Assembly (NCBI GenBank): GCA_030248295.1
Contig: JASANH010001140.1
Coordinates: forward strand, 44,922 to 108,921
Source of the DNA: Mesodorylaimus sp. YZB2_4
Taxonomy: Eukaryota > Nematoda > Enoplea > Dorylaimida > Dorylaimidae
Direction: 5' to 3'
Length of the DNA stretch: 64,000 nucleotides
Within the stretch, counting starts at the first letter, position 1, and each line of letters begins with the position of its first letter. Under the pieces are notes generated by a model. The model saw only the letters and a program-made list of their open reading frames with translations, was not told the DNA's origin and ran no database searches. Position numbers and translations under genes: made by a program. This document shows, piece by piece, positions 23,345-34,900 of the stretch.

Positions 23345-24163
23345 CTAAATGACAGAAACAAAGTACAGATTCTGGTTCACCTCTTGCTTTAGGCGTTCCA
23401 AGAAGCGAAAGTTTTTTTCCAGGGCATCGACCGTTGCCCGTATGCTTTGCGTGTTGTCGTTGCTAGCAGGAGCCAAATTCGACAGCGCTGCGTAGTGCGC
23501 ATGAATCACCAGTTGATCGTTCCCAAAACGTTCTTTTAAGATTGCAACTGCCGCATCGTAATTTTCGTTTGACAATGCCAGTCCGCTGATGGCCGATTTT
23601 GCCTCCCCCACTAAAAAGGAGCGCAGGTAGTTAAACTTGTCAACCGCGGTGACAGAGGCCTGGTTGTGTACAGCCGTTTCAAATGAGTCCCAGAACTCTT
23701 TCCATAGTGTGACGTCCCCGCCAAATTTGGTCAGTTCGATTTTTGGTAATTCCACTTGGCACGCTTGGTGCTCTCGCGCAGCCGACTGTCCGTTGGTGAG
23801 TGCTCTTGGTGGTCGATCCAGGTCCCATTCTCGGTCCATTTGGTCCTTCAAATGCTGGTGATGAGCTGCATAATGTTCAATACACCCATCAACCTCGAGT
23901 AAGAAACTGGCGTCTGACTCTGCGGCCTCATCGATTGCCTTCTGATCCGCGTTCTTTTCACACTTCACACGAATCAGCGATTCATGCAGTTGAAAAAATG
24001 TGTTCCGGCGACTTCGAAGTAGTTTTACAAATAAGCCGACCTCTTTAATGTAGGTCGCTCTGTCCTCAGGAGTGCGAAATTCATTCACAATGGACGGCTT
24101 CTTAGATAAATGGGCCTGGACCTCCTTTCGAACAGGCCTCAACGAACGAAGAATGGTGGTCAA
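23345..24163 (-). pseudogene. BEL/Pao gag (DUF1759-like)
   Basis: The 272-codon frame contains LPKIELTKFGGDVTLWKEFW, VDKFNYLRSFLVGEAKSAI, YDAAVAILKERFGND and IRATVDALEKNFRFLERL. This series is diagnostic for the DUF1759 gag core of BEL/Pao elements. The frame starts only 20 bp from the 5' LTR at a TTG, with no ATG upstream, so the true start was probably lost or lies at an internal Met. A frameshift ends it at SVI. Confidence 0.85.
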
Positions 24164-24164
24164 T

Positions 24165-24182
24165 ATGCACGTTCTGCTACCA
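24165..24182 (-). promoter_or_regulatory. BEL/Pao primer-binding site
   Basis: TGGTAGCAGAACGTGCAT begins at the base next to the 5' LTR. It starts with TGG, complementary to a tRNA 3' CCA end, as expected for minus-strand DNA priming. Confidence 0.75.
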
Positions 24183-24333
24183 TGTCTTATCCACCGTGCA
24201 CCTTTCCACTATCATTGCTGTTACTACTACTGACCCATAATACACACGGACACACAGTTAAATAGGGGGCAGCGCTGATTCGCCTCTGGTCGCTATAAAC
24301 TAGAAAGCTCTCGCGAGGGCTACATGCGCGACA
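24183..24333 (-). repeat. BEL/Pao 5' LTR
   Basis: 151 bp, nearly identical to the 3' LTR at 17694-17844. Related LTRs occur at 61179-61329 and 63774-63917. Confidence 0.92.
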
Positions 24334-24822
24334 ATAGCTTAAAGTCAAGCATGCCGGCGCAAATACCAGCTGACCGACTACTGAAAGGTACAGAGCCCCG
24401 AGACACAGAGATGCAGAAGCAGCCACGGGCACAAGAACAGCAGCAGCCACTAAGCGAGTTACCATCTTCATCTCGCGAGTCTCTCGGGGTAGGTTGAGGT
24501 CGACAATCTATGGAATTCCAGACACTGCCATCGTCACCCAGCAAGCCAGTGTATCACCACCGACCATGGTTATATCAAGCAACTCACCTTAACAGCCCCC
24601 CTTCACAATGGCCGTACCAGCCGCACCGCCAGCTGTGACCGCAGAATCAACATCAACAATTTCCGAGCCCAGTCGATCAAGGGCGCCAACCCAAGCGCTA
24701 ACGCGGAGTCGAGGTGATGGTCTACGGTCTAATCCAACCAAGACAGAGCGATATCAGCCAGAGCCATTACCTACGGAAAAGAAATGACTAGCGGAGACGC
24801 CTTCGTCTTAATCCCCAGCGTG
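24334..24822 (+). other. Gypsy A 3' tail displaced by the BEL/Pao insertion
   Basis: After the target duplication the sequence continues in plus orientation to the LTR at 24823. It holds two short Pro/Gln/Ser-rich frames, one starting MPAQIPADRLLKGTE (24349) and one starting MAVPAAPPAVTAES (24608). They could be the C-terminal tail of the polyprotein. I see no further domain. Confidence 0.5.
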
Positions 24823-25160
24823 TGTGATGAGGCTATTCGAAGTCAAATTTTGCCGCGCAATTTTCCATTGACAATCACTTTTTATGACAAGCACGGTTAC
24901 AGGCAATAATCACGAATAATTCATCGCATATCAGAATGGACCCAGTTTGTCGTGTATGATTAGGTGTGCACAGGTAATATGTTCTGGATCGCATGCCAGG
25001 CCCCGTCTTGTAGCCTGTTTTGCATTGTGTCCTTTTATCTCATATCATTAAGCCAAACCTGTTCCTGGTGTGCATATTTGTTCTGATAGACCAGTTCTCA
25101 CCAGGCACGTGTATTAGGAAAGGTATAAATAAGGGCGCCTGTCCATGAATCAATCAGTTC
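24823..25160 (+). repeat. Gypsy-family LTR (end not resolved)
   Basis: It matches 10424-10757 closely from TGTGATGAGGCTATTCG to GCGCCTGTCCATG. Beyond 25160 the two copies diverge, so the LTR end could lie as far as about 25230. Position after the gypsy A tail makes it the likely 3' LTR of copy A. Confidence 0.65.
25124..25133 (+). promoter_or_regulatory. TATA box in the gypsy LTR
   Basis: TATAAATAAG lies in the LTR about 300 bp from its start, the expected place for a U3 core promoter. The other LTR copy has a decayed TATAATTAG here. Confidence 0.5.
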
Positions 25161-25202
25161 GAATTAAAGCTCCTGCTGTGATGCTCAGGTACAAATGGTC
25201 GT

Positions 25203-26030
25203 TCACCTTGTTAAATAGATATCCAGTAACAACTGGCCATTATTGTCGTCCACAGCATGGCCGACATAGACCCGCACACCATGCGAAAGCGGAGAGGTAG
25301 AGACACGAACTCGACTCTCTAAGAGGAATAAAAGTTTCAGAGCTTCTCTGCCTCTGCGAATGGAAAATGACACGGATTCTGTGTTCTTGCCCCATTTTAT
25401 GAGATGTACTAGGATGCCGTCTTCAATTATGAACCGTGGCCTCTCTAGCAGGAATTGCTTCGCCAACTGCTCATCTCGTAGTAGAATCCCACCTTCTAGG
25501 AATTCGATCCTAGCTCGTAGTGTCCTATCACTGCGTTGTTGAAATGCTAGGTCTGCATAACGTTCGTTCCCCTCCCATTTGTTCCGATCCAACTGGGACA
25601 CCTCTTTCTCAATGGCTGCTAGTACCGTGTTGCAAATACTAGCCCTTGATAAAGCATCGACGTTGGCATGGAGTTTCCCTGGTCGATAGCGGATCTCAAA
25701 ATGCATTCCCGCTAAATTGGCCATCCATTTTGCAAACCGGCCGCCATGAGTTTCATTTTTGAGTATGTATACTAAGGGCAGATGGTTTGTGATGATCGTG
25801 AATTTTTGCCTATAAATGCACGGCCGAAGTAATTCAACGGCCCAGTATACACCTAGATGCTCTAGTTCCGAGACGAAATATCTCGTCTCACTTGGTAGCA
25901 GTAATCTGCTAGCGTACGCGACTGGGTGCTCCTTTCCATTGTCATCTGCCTGTGCTAAGATTGCTCCAAGTCCTCCTCTGCTTGCGTCTGTATAGATGGT
26001 GAATGGCTTGTGGACGTTTAGGAGCGCCAA
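25203..26030 (-). pseudogene. Gypsy B RNase H and connection region
   Basis: The open 275-codon frame shows HKPFTIYTDASRGGLGAIL, VSELEHLGVYWAVE, FTIITNHLPLVYIL (N replaces the usual catalytic-loop D), HFEIRYRPGKLHANVDALSR and a long linker. After KNTESVS the frame runs into unrelated sequence. It is the best preserved RNase H of the family here. Confidence 0.78.
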
Positions 26031-26119
26031 AATGAGGGCTGAAGTTAAACGCTGCTTCAGGTCATTGAATGCTCTGTTGCTATCAGCTCTCCATCCAAAT
26101 TTTACATTTTTTTTTGTTG

Positions 26120-27199
26120 TTAAAAAAAGTGGGCGTGCGGGCTGCGAAAAGTTTTAATAAAACGTTTGTAATTTGAACACATGCCAAAAAATCGACGTAC
26201 TGCTTTTCTATATTCCGTGACAGGCATTTCCTTCACTGCTTTTTCTTTTCTTGTTTCGACTTTAAGTCCCGCGGCTGATGTGGTGTGTCCCAGGGAAGAG
26301 AGCTCTGTCTTAAGAAAACTGCACGTGGACAACTTTAACCCGATGTTGATTCTCTGTAAACGCTCGAATACGATCTGCAGACGTTGCTGGTGCTCCTCAA
26401 AAATGGAGGCGAACAACAAAACATCGTCCAGATGGACAAGGCAACGCTTTAAAGTTAGGCCAGATGAGACTGCATTTATTAGTCGCATAAAGACTGCGGG
26501 CGAGTTGATGAGTCCAAATGGTAATACTTTCCACTGGTAGGGTCCTCCTCTAGGAATGCGAAAAGCTGTCTCTTCCTTATCACCATCCCTCAACTTTATT
26601 TGCTGATATCCCAATATTAAGTCCAGACTTTAAAAAAATTTCGCGCCTGACAGTGAATCTAGGATATCGTCTTAGCGTGGTAATGGGAACTCATATCGCA
26701 CTGTTATTGCGTTAGATGCGTGAAAACCCACGCAGAATCGATATTCGCCTGTCTTTTTACGTAACAAGCATATCGGGCTCGCCCATGATGTACATGCATC
26801 CACGATTTGGCCTCCTTTCTTCATTTCTTTTATCATTTTTTTTCACAACCTCTCTCTGGCAAAAGGGTGACCGGCGAGGCGGTACATGCACTGGTGGATG
26901 GTCTCCTGTGTTAATTGCGTGTTCGATTTTGACGTTCGCTCCATTGTGCTAGAAGCAAATATGCCCTTTTTAGCTCACTGTAGTAGTAATGTCTTCATGC
27001 TGCGTTTATGACTTCCCATCGAATGGAGATTGTCAAAAGTCATGTGTTGGATTTGCTGCACTGGGTCATCTTTCTTCTTACTGCGGTTGGTCAATGTGTG
27101 CAGATCAGTTAAAACGATTTTGGCTTCTTCTTCTATGTGTTCTACGGCTTTGCTGGCTGGTAAGGTGACAGGATTATGTGAGTTGTTTCTAGACTGCAC
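26120..27199 (-). pseudogene. Gypsy B reverse transcriptase
   Basis: The 26120-26614 frame carries GYQQIKLRDGDKEETAF, PFGLINSPAVFMRLIN, HLDDVLLFA, SLGHTTSAAGL and FFGMCSNYKRFI. HLDD replaces the YLDD of copy A. The spacer frame at 26975-27199 matches 15452-15676 of copy A. Frameshifts and stops lie between, so no active RT can be made. Confidence 0.83.
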
Positions 27200-27328
27200 G
27201 GGGACTTCTCCCTTTTCTATGTTAACTACGAAGTGAGCGATCAGAAGTCACATATCGCGAGACAGAGGCTCATAATTCGCTATGAAACAAGCTCCCTGAT
27301 CAGTGAACTCGTCATTGGTGCAGTGCTT

Positions 27329-28104
27329 TCATATAATTTTTTCTGTGCGAGGCAGCACGGTGGTCGGCTCCATTACTGTGATGATGTTTTCCATAGTTGG
27401 TTGCCTATCGGCCTTGATCTCATTGCACATGTCGATCATGGCTGCACTTAAAGGCATTTTCTGTGAAAAATCGAATTGTGGTTCACCCATTTTCGCCATC
27501 ATGTCCCTTCTGATGATCATCGGCACAGGTAATCCGTTAATGACATAAAGCGGGTGTTTAAAAATGCAGTCCAGAACTTGCTCATCAGTAACGATAATGC
27601 TATGTGCAAACGCGGCTGTACCATTGATAGTTTTTAATGGGCGCTGACTCAAATGGCCTTGTTTCGAGAGCAGGCTGGTTATGAAGCGATGTTTGAAGCA
27701 ATGTCTCGTTGATGAAACTCTTGCCGGCACAAGTGTCTTTTAATGCTCTTGACTGTACGTTTGTATCTACGAATTTTACCATAGGGACTGCTGCTTGGAC
27801 GGACGAGTGCTCAAGTTCTGGTGCGACTGTATTCCCTCAACTGTCCTCTATGTTGCCGTCCACCCTTTCTTTTGCGTTTATTTTGTCCACAGAATCTATT
27901 TTAATCCATCAACCAGAGATACATGGCTCTCATGGGGTACAAGAGGACATATATTCCCTTCACAAACGGCGGTCGTCTTATCATTGGCTTTTTCTTCCCA
28001 AGAAGGAGCCCAGCCGACCTATCGCTGTTGACTGACTGCTGTTGATTATTTCTCAGATTCGTTCGTCTAACGATCCACGTTGTGGCGGCTATGATGAAAA
28101 GCAA
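27329..28104 (-). pseudogene. Gypsy B linker and aspartic protease
   Basis: The frames at 27901-28104 and 27329-27782 match gypsy A 14540-15322. The active-site motif reads DTCAGKSFI, and the C-terminal strand reads VPMIIRRDMMAKMG. Comparison with copy A (DPNAG) suggests an ancestral D-T-G-A-G whose glycine decayed separately in each copy. Confidence 0.65.
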
Positions 28105-28313
28105 TGCGATCAGTCTGATGTATGAGCTGATGAAAATACCTGAGACTGATTTTACCTTTTAATCTTTGCTAGTTCTGGTGCCGTTACCACTGGGTGGTGC
28201 AGTGTCAGTAGGTGGAGTGTTGTTGCCACTCGCGATTATTGTTGATTCGTGCATTCAACATATTACCAGCTGGGCTAATGACAGTCTGGAAAGAGTCATG
28301 TTAATTGTTTGGT

Positions 28314-28628
28314 TCAACACACCTCTGTGATTACTAACCTGATACGAAACCGAGACAGTTTCTTGCCGTTTAAACGAGCTTTCGCACTGGCGTACAATCG
28401 GCAGTCGGCTCTGATGTGATTCAACCGACCACAGTTATGACAGGCTGTGTTGCCATTTCTCTTGAACGTCCGTTTCGCAGTGACCGACGCTCTGCAGGAT
28501 TTTACTGTGTGGCCACGACATCTATCGTAAGTGCGAATTGAAACCGACTGCGGTTGCTGTTGTTGAGGCGAAGACGTGCTCTGTTTTCGATAGTGTCCGA
28601 CTGCGTTTTCCAAATGGCTCTCCTGCAT
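28314..28628 (-). pseudogene. Gypsy B nucleocapsid (zinc knuckles)
   Basis: A Ser/Gln-rich start (KQSTSSPQQQQPQ) precedes YDRCRGHTVKSC, a knuckle whose first Cys is Tyr, and the canonical CHNCGRLNHIRADC. A basic tail follows. This is a gag nucleic-acid-binding end. The capsid part upstream is fragmentary. Confidence 0.72.
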
Positions 28629-28629
28629 T

Positions 28630-29740
28630 GAGACTGCATTTCCCGTATTCTAACGTCTTCCAATTCTTGGCAAGCTCTTTTTAAAAGCTTGCTAGAAAAG
28701 TGGCAAGATCTTGAGATGACATTTGGCATGATTTTAGGATGAGCTTGCCAAGCAAGCACAAGTTTGGCAAGACTCTAGGCAAGGTGAACATTGTCTTGTT
28801 TCTTACTTTGCCGCCTCTTCCTCTTCCTCCTCTTCGAAACGCTGCTTTGTTCCAATCAACCAGTTCTCACGTATTTCTTTCACACAATCCAAGATGACAT
28901 GGAACAAATACGCAAGCATGGGAAGATAAGACGGCAATTATTGAAACCGAGACAAAGTGAAAACCGAGCAGAGGCGACAAGTTCGCATTGCAATCCTATA
29001 AAAAAACTTCAAGAGTGAAGACACATATAGTGAATAAGAAGAGAAGCAAGAAAGCACATCGTAATAAGGTGTTAGATCCAAATATTCTTTTTTAATAAAA
29101 CGCGCGGGAAGCCAACTCAGATCATTTCAACCCAATCGTTGTACTGCAATTGAGACCCTCCACAGCCCAAGCGCCGCTCCCAGTCGCCTTTTTCGAGAAC
29201 TTTCAGAGTTGACAAGTTCGCAAAAGCACCACAGATGCTTCAACTTCCATTTTTTTCTTTCTAACGATTTCAGCATCAGTCATGCAACACTCGTCGCAAA
29301 TTCATGAGGCTTGCCTTTCTCGGTTCCTTCTTGCCCATCAAGCAGTTCCCAATGAAACAAAGCTGATTAAGATGTACTAAATGGAAAAAAAACAATTTCA
29401 ATTCGCCATATATGCTGTGTAAAAGCTAAACCGATGCTATGAGTGGACCGCTCATAGATTATCACCGAAAAAACCATCTTTTTTTCACTTGAATTACTTT
29501 TGAAGTATGATGATGAGGGGGGGGGGGGGGCTGACTCACCCGTGTTAAATTTGCCAGGCTACTGAAACCTCATTCTTAACCCATTTTCCTTAGGAAAATG
29601 CGTGAAAGGCGCATGATAAAGCAGTCAATTTTGGACGAACACGAGCGTCTTTTTTCTTTGAGGTTGTCAGCAAACACAGCCAGAGGTTGCGCAAACCATA
29701 AAAACGACGTGAAATTGATGAAAGTGATAAACTTGGATTG
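28630..29740. repeat. Repeat I1, part a, left copy
   Basis: The block aligns in reverse with 59150-60230 over its whole length, for example CGACACTCGTCGCAAATTCA and GCTTTGTTTNATTGGGA and the ACACGGGT segment. Similarity is perhaps three quarters by eye. Its first 570 bp are also shared with 13.5-14.06 kb. Confidence 0.75.
29517..29530 (+). repeat. G14 homopolymer
   Basis: Fourteen G residues lie inside repeat I1. The inverted counterpart near 59340 has only a short CCCCC run, so the tract has expanded here or is a sequencing effect. Confidence 0.8.
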
Positions 29741-31984
29741 CTGATATCGATGCTTGACGTCATTGAAAATTCCCAAATCTGATTCTCATGCAAACGCCGC
29801 GCCGAGTAAAGTCTATCTGCAAAATCTTGTTTTGTGCACAAACTTGCGCATCAACCGCGCGTGTTACTGGCCTCAGTTTTATCAGTCTTCATTCAGTCGG
29901 TTCAGTTTTGCCCAACAGCACCTTCAATCGCTGGTATTACGATGTCATTTAATAGTTAGTATAAATCAAAATAAAACAACGCTGCCCCAGTTTCTTAAAG
30001 ATGTTTTTGAAAAGAATTCGATCGTGTGCCGCTTTCCCCCCCGCAGCATCTCTGACATCACCTTAAAGTTTCGTCGAAATGATTGAATACGATCAAATAA
30101 CAACTTCCAATTCTTATCTCATTGGTCGTTAAAGGCTCTGTAAGATCAGAAATTTCGCACGTGACATGTAGTATGCAAGTTGATTTAATTCCTAGTCTAA
30201 CCCTGTTGAACTATAGTTGGTATACCCGCCTATTGCTTCCACGGCTAAACCCTATTGTTCTCAGCACCTGCGTGTTTTTTGTCAAAGAGATGCGGCGGGC
30301 GTGATTCGATGCCTGCCTTGTGAAGGCCTGCCCGAACCTTGTACGGGATGTCCCTAGCTGCGCCGTTTTAGATTGCGCTGTTTTAGATCGCGGCAGTTTC
30401 AGTTGCGCCAGTCCTAATTGCGCGGTGTTCTTTTGCGCGAGTTACATTGGTGTGATAAGGGCGGAGGATTCGAGATTATGAGGGTTAGAGCCCATGCTAT
30501 GCTAAGCTATGCTATATTCACTCTGCCGGAAAGCTTCTTAGCCCAATGGGATGGCACAGCACGAATACGGGACAAACAGGGAAGAAAGGTTCAGAGCCGG
30601 AGCTCGGGAACATAATTTTTGAATTCTTTGAAAGTACCAAAAGCGATATCACTCAGTATCACAAAATTTTGAGGAGTGATAGTCGAAAACTTGGAACTCA
30701 AGAAATTACAATAAGCTAGGCTCAGTTATCATTAGGTGATAGGGCTATGTTAAACGAGCACTTCCACGATGATCACACATGTCCGAATGCACAAAACGCT
30801 GAGTTAACAAAACTGTGTTACCACAGTAATATCGACATACTCAAAACAGTTGATAATGGTTTCTATGATCAGATAAAAATCGCCGGTTCGATGTCTCCAA
30901 GCTGATCCGTACGATCTAGTCCAATTATTTAAAACTGCTTTTGCCGCGAACGTTAATGTTTCTTTCATGTCGTCCACCAACTTCATCAGACCATGCAACA
31001 CATCCGTAGTCCAAACGAGGGCACACGCAACGAGGATACAATGTCTCTGAAAATTGCGATGCCAATTTTTGAAAATATCCAAGAAAAACACCAATTATTT
31101 GTAAGCAACATAACATATTCCACTTTTTGAAATACTTCCAGAACAGAAAGTTGGGTTTTAGAGGCCAAAAAATCAACAACGACCCGTTTTTTAAACACAT
31201 TCCATCAATATTTGTTTAAATTCTCATCGCGAATTGGAAAAATGCAAAAACACTGAAAGAATAGATAAGGCTGAAAAACTAGCGGTCACAGTAAGAATTG
31301 CCGGCTGCGCAAAACAGTCGAAAACGCGCAAAGTGCGTGCAATTCATCTTTCTCCGAAAATGCGAGTTTTGCATTTTTCAAAACAGGGTCACGGATCTGA
31401 GCGGAACGATGTGTGCCAACTTTATTTCACATGGGGTCACCATATAACGACATACTTACCTCCCTGAAGTGAACCCCTGTGCTAGTCAAATGCAATAAGA
31501 AGTTCGATGTTTATTCGTTCAATCAAGTTCTAATGTCGGAAGAAGCGGCAAAGTCTTTACGAATATTATAGTGCTTCATCATTCCCCACAGGCTAGCGCC
31601 AAGTGAAAGAAATCTACGCTGGGCGTTGTCCATGTTAAAAATTAATTCGCACCATCAAAATGCAATAGAAGTACCTACAGCATATAATAAAAAGTATAAT
31701 AAATCTCGATCTACAAGCGTATTTATCACTTACATTCTAAAGTTACATTTTTTTGATCCAAAAAGCTTTGCCAACCAGTAAGTTGAACTCGACATGCTAA
31801 TTCGATAAGTCCCAAGTTCCTGGTGTGGAGAAAAGCTCTACTGAAAATTTTTTGTTCGTATGGCTAGCTAGTCAGCAGCGGTCAGCTTCCAGACTTTGGC
31901 GGGTTTTTGTCGTGTCGTGTGTTGCGTGTTGCGTGTGAGGTGACAGGAGGTTCAAAAACACTCACAAGGCTTTTTCAAAGCACT
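29741..31984. other. No gene recognised
   Basis: This stretch separates the two parts of I1 and has no counterpart between them in the right-hand copy, so it is probably an insertion. A frame at 29754-30086 (110 codons) and others have no recognisable motif. It includes the short TTGCGC repeats at 30357. Confidence 0.4.
30357..30441 (+). repeat. Short TTGCGC(C/T)GTTTTAGA-type tandem repeats
   Basis: About five units of 15-16 bp follow each other, each with a GCGC core and a T-rich spacer ending in TAGAT, CAGT or TAAT. The unit style resembles, but is not the same as, the GTTTCGGCGCC units of the element at 52643. Confidence 0.7.
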
Positions 31985-34900
31985 CACGCGCACGAATGTC
32001 TATTGCTGCATAAACCTGAAGCTAGAGAGGCAATGCGACGTGAATAAGAATATATGAGCATTTTAATTTTTCTGAGCGTGAAAGAGAGTCTAAGTGCAAG
32101 TGTTAGGGCGTCTTAATGATTTGTCAGAGGGCATAATCAGCCCGAAAGCTTGAGAATCAAAATTTTTCAGCAGTTTAAGAGCAAGCTTCGAGAGCTTTAA
32201 AGTCTTAGCAGCTGTCTGTGTATGTTTTCCAAACAGGAATGACAAAAAACATTGATGGTCAGGCCATTGCATAAAATATTGCTTCAGGTATACGTATGTG
32301 TTTCATCGAAACGATTTATTTCTCTGATTTCGGTTTTGTTTGGAAATTTCTCAAGCAAAACATTCGAAGTATCAGCTTAAAACCTTATTTCTGGCGAAGC
32401 TGGATAAATGACTGTTTTTTCGAAGATACACGATTTTCCAATATTTTTTTTGGCGGCAATTGAAGTGATACAGGAAGTGGATCAGTGGCATCTGCATGTT
32501 GCCATTAAACATTTTTGTACAGATAGGCAAATGAAGCCTGTCAAAATAATAACTCGAGTGATTCACAGCTCAAACCATTCCCGCTTGAGCATTAACAACA
32601 GGTGAGGATTCGAGTGGAAAAAAGACGAACGAGACAATCATGAAATTTTGTTAATGGTTAATTTCGAGTCAAGAACCTCGAACAGCGCTTTCATTAATAT
32701 TAAAATCGATTGGCGAATGAAGTATAAAGACAAGGTGAGAAGATTTAACGTAGGTTACGAGCCTACATTGCCCTACTTCCTAATCTCAATGAAAAAACAA
32801 CAATCAGTAATTAAAATACCTGAACTAGCTGTTGTGCAAACGATTTTTGATTATATTACGCCTAAATAATATAATGTGGTTGACGCCCACGATTTTTTGG
32901 GCGCCGCGAGATATCAATTACAAATCCAAATTTCGTTCCAATTTGAGACTAGCTCCTTAGCATTTGAATCCATATGCCAAATTAGGGCGACACTGTATTA
33001 AAGCTGCAACATTTCGAAACTGTATGCATACAGCTCCCAGGCATACAACGTTTGAAACAGTATCATCAACGATGGACAGCATCAACAAAGACTCCGATGT
33101 TTGCGAGGCGGGGCTGAAAAATTGTGACCACATAGATCGTGAACACGAGTTGTAAATCGCTCAACATCTAAACTTCAAGATTGAACAAACAGAATTATAT
33201 ATGCCAGAAGTCCTTAAAAAAATTGTATGAGAAAGTAGATTATATGAAAGATCAAACTTCGACTGCTTTTTTTTAATCTGTTATCATCGTTCTCAAACTT
33301 TGCATGAAAAAAACCAGGTTTGTGCCAAGAAAACATGGATACATCACTTGCGTTTTAGTACAGCTCCGCGTCAAATACAAATTGCTAATTGGTTCCCTGA
33401 ATGCGATGTCACTTTTGCCCAAAAGTTGCAAAAAGTTGACAGATTTCTTCCTAAACCTAATAAATTTGACCCACAAAGCTATGGGTGAAACGTGATCGAA
33501 TAAAAAGAAATATTCAATCCTTTATATGTCATACTTTACAAATGGAATAAGTCCATGAAAAACTCACAAGATGCCCCTTTTAAAAAAGCCAACTTCATTA
33601 ATTCCAACGACCTTAAGTAATGACAAACTTGACAGTGGCTGATTCGTGAAACAAAGGAGAAAAAAGTTATTGTCTAGCTGACCGAGCACAACAGATGATG
33701 GTCCCCAAGCATTACTAGGAATTTTGCTAGCCAGAACTAAATTTAAATCACGGGCAAAGCGGGAAACCATTTCTCCTTTCATTCAGAAAACCTCATGCGA
33801 AGTGGAGTATGCTTTTAAAATAAGAGGCGCATTCATACGACACTATATTCGATTATAACGCGATCTCCGTTTCGATGAGCAGATATCGATTTCAGAAACC
33901 TCCAGCTCTGGCTGTATATTGCAATTGAAAAGGGCCGATTAGAATCGAATTAATGCACGTTTCCGCGATCTCAATCTTCTGGCTTTGGTAGAATCTAGGT
34001 CATCAGTTTACAAGGCCCGCTTTTCACTGATTGGCTCCATTAGATATAGTATCTGTTATCAGACTGAAAAACATTGCGTATAAATCTTGAAAGAAGTCTG
34101 GGTGTACTATTGATCATCGACAATTTCTATCATTGCGGGCTCGATGCAACGAGGCAATTCAGGAAGCGAAGTCAGAATCCATCAAAAACAATTTTTCCAA
34201 CATTAATCCACCTGCCGCATTTCGGTCAGAATTTTGGTGGTTTTTTCTGGGAATCGCGAGATCCCTGCATTGGTTGGCGAGACCTTCTTCGCTTTGCAAT
34301 GGCGATTAAGCCATTGTATCGAAATTAAATTTTGTCAAAAAGTTCATCAGGTTGACCACGACCCTATTCGGCTACGTTAACCCCATCTCGATGATTATTT
34401 TGATCATACAGTCTCTTAGGGCTTCATATAAGCTGAAAAACGTGACTCTTGATTTCGCAGTGCCCCTGGTGATGACAAATTACCTCTCCAAATAAACGGA
34501 TATCGCCTTCGCTATAGCGCCAGCTTTTGTTTCATCGTTTAACCAGTCGATCAACAAAGAAACATTTTTTTCTGGATTGGAAATAAGCAAAAGCCCACAT
34601 TTCATTTCAAAACCGGGTGATAAAAGTCCGGTTCTGTTGTATGAGCCTTTTTCTCTCCTCTCTATTCCATCGAAACTTCTCGAGCGACATGTCGATCGAA
34701 TTCTATATATTAATAATTCGCAATTTTCTTGGATGAGTACAGTTTTTTTGGAAGACGTTCGACCGATGGTGCACTCGTCACCGCTATACAATTCATTCAT
34801 GACTCCCCCAACGCAAATAAAAGCGAGAACGTGGTATGTAGGGTCTTGACTTTTCGAGGGAGCATTTTATCAGGTCTCGCATAGCTTGTCAATTTGGTGT

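Larger units (their letters stand above)
17694..24333 (-). mobile_element. BEL/Pao LTR retrotransposon with envelope-like region, nested in gypsy A
   Basis: Two 151-bp LTRs (TG...CA) bound the element, and ATAGC lies outside both ends (17689-17693 and 24334-24338), a perfect 5-bp target duplication. A primer-binding site touches the 5' LTR. From 5' to 3' on the minus strand it has a DUF1759-type gag, zinc knuckles, an aspartic protease, BEL-type RT, RNase H, an integrase C-terminal DUF5641-like part and an envelope-like region. Several stops and frameshifts and a missing integrase core make it non-autonomous. The two LTRs differ at a few positions, so the insertion is old but not ancient. Confidence 0.92.
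25203..28760 (-). mobile_element. Gypsy-type retrotransposon, copy B (truncated)
   Basis: From 5' to 3' on the minus strand it holds a gag end with zinc knuckles, linker, protease, RT and RNase H, all homologous to copy A. Homology to A stops near 25374, inside the linker after RNase H, so the integrase is missing completely. The last 170 bp of the open frame are unrelated to A. The upstream end merges with the leader-like block at 28630-29200. Confidence 0.82.
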
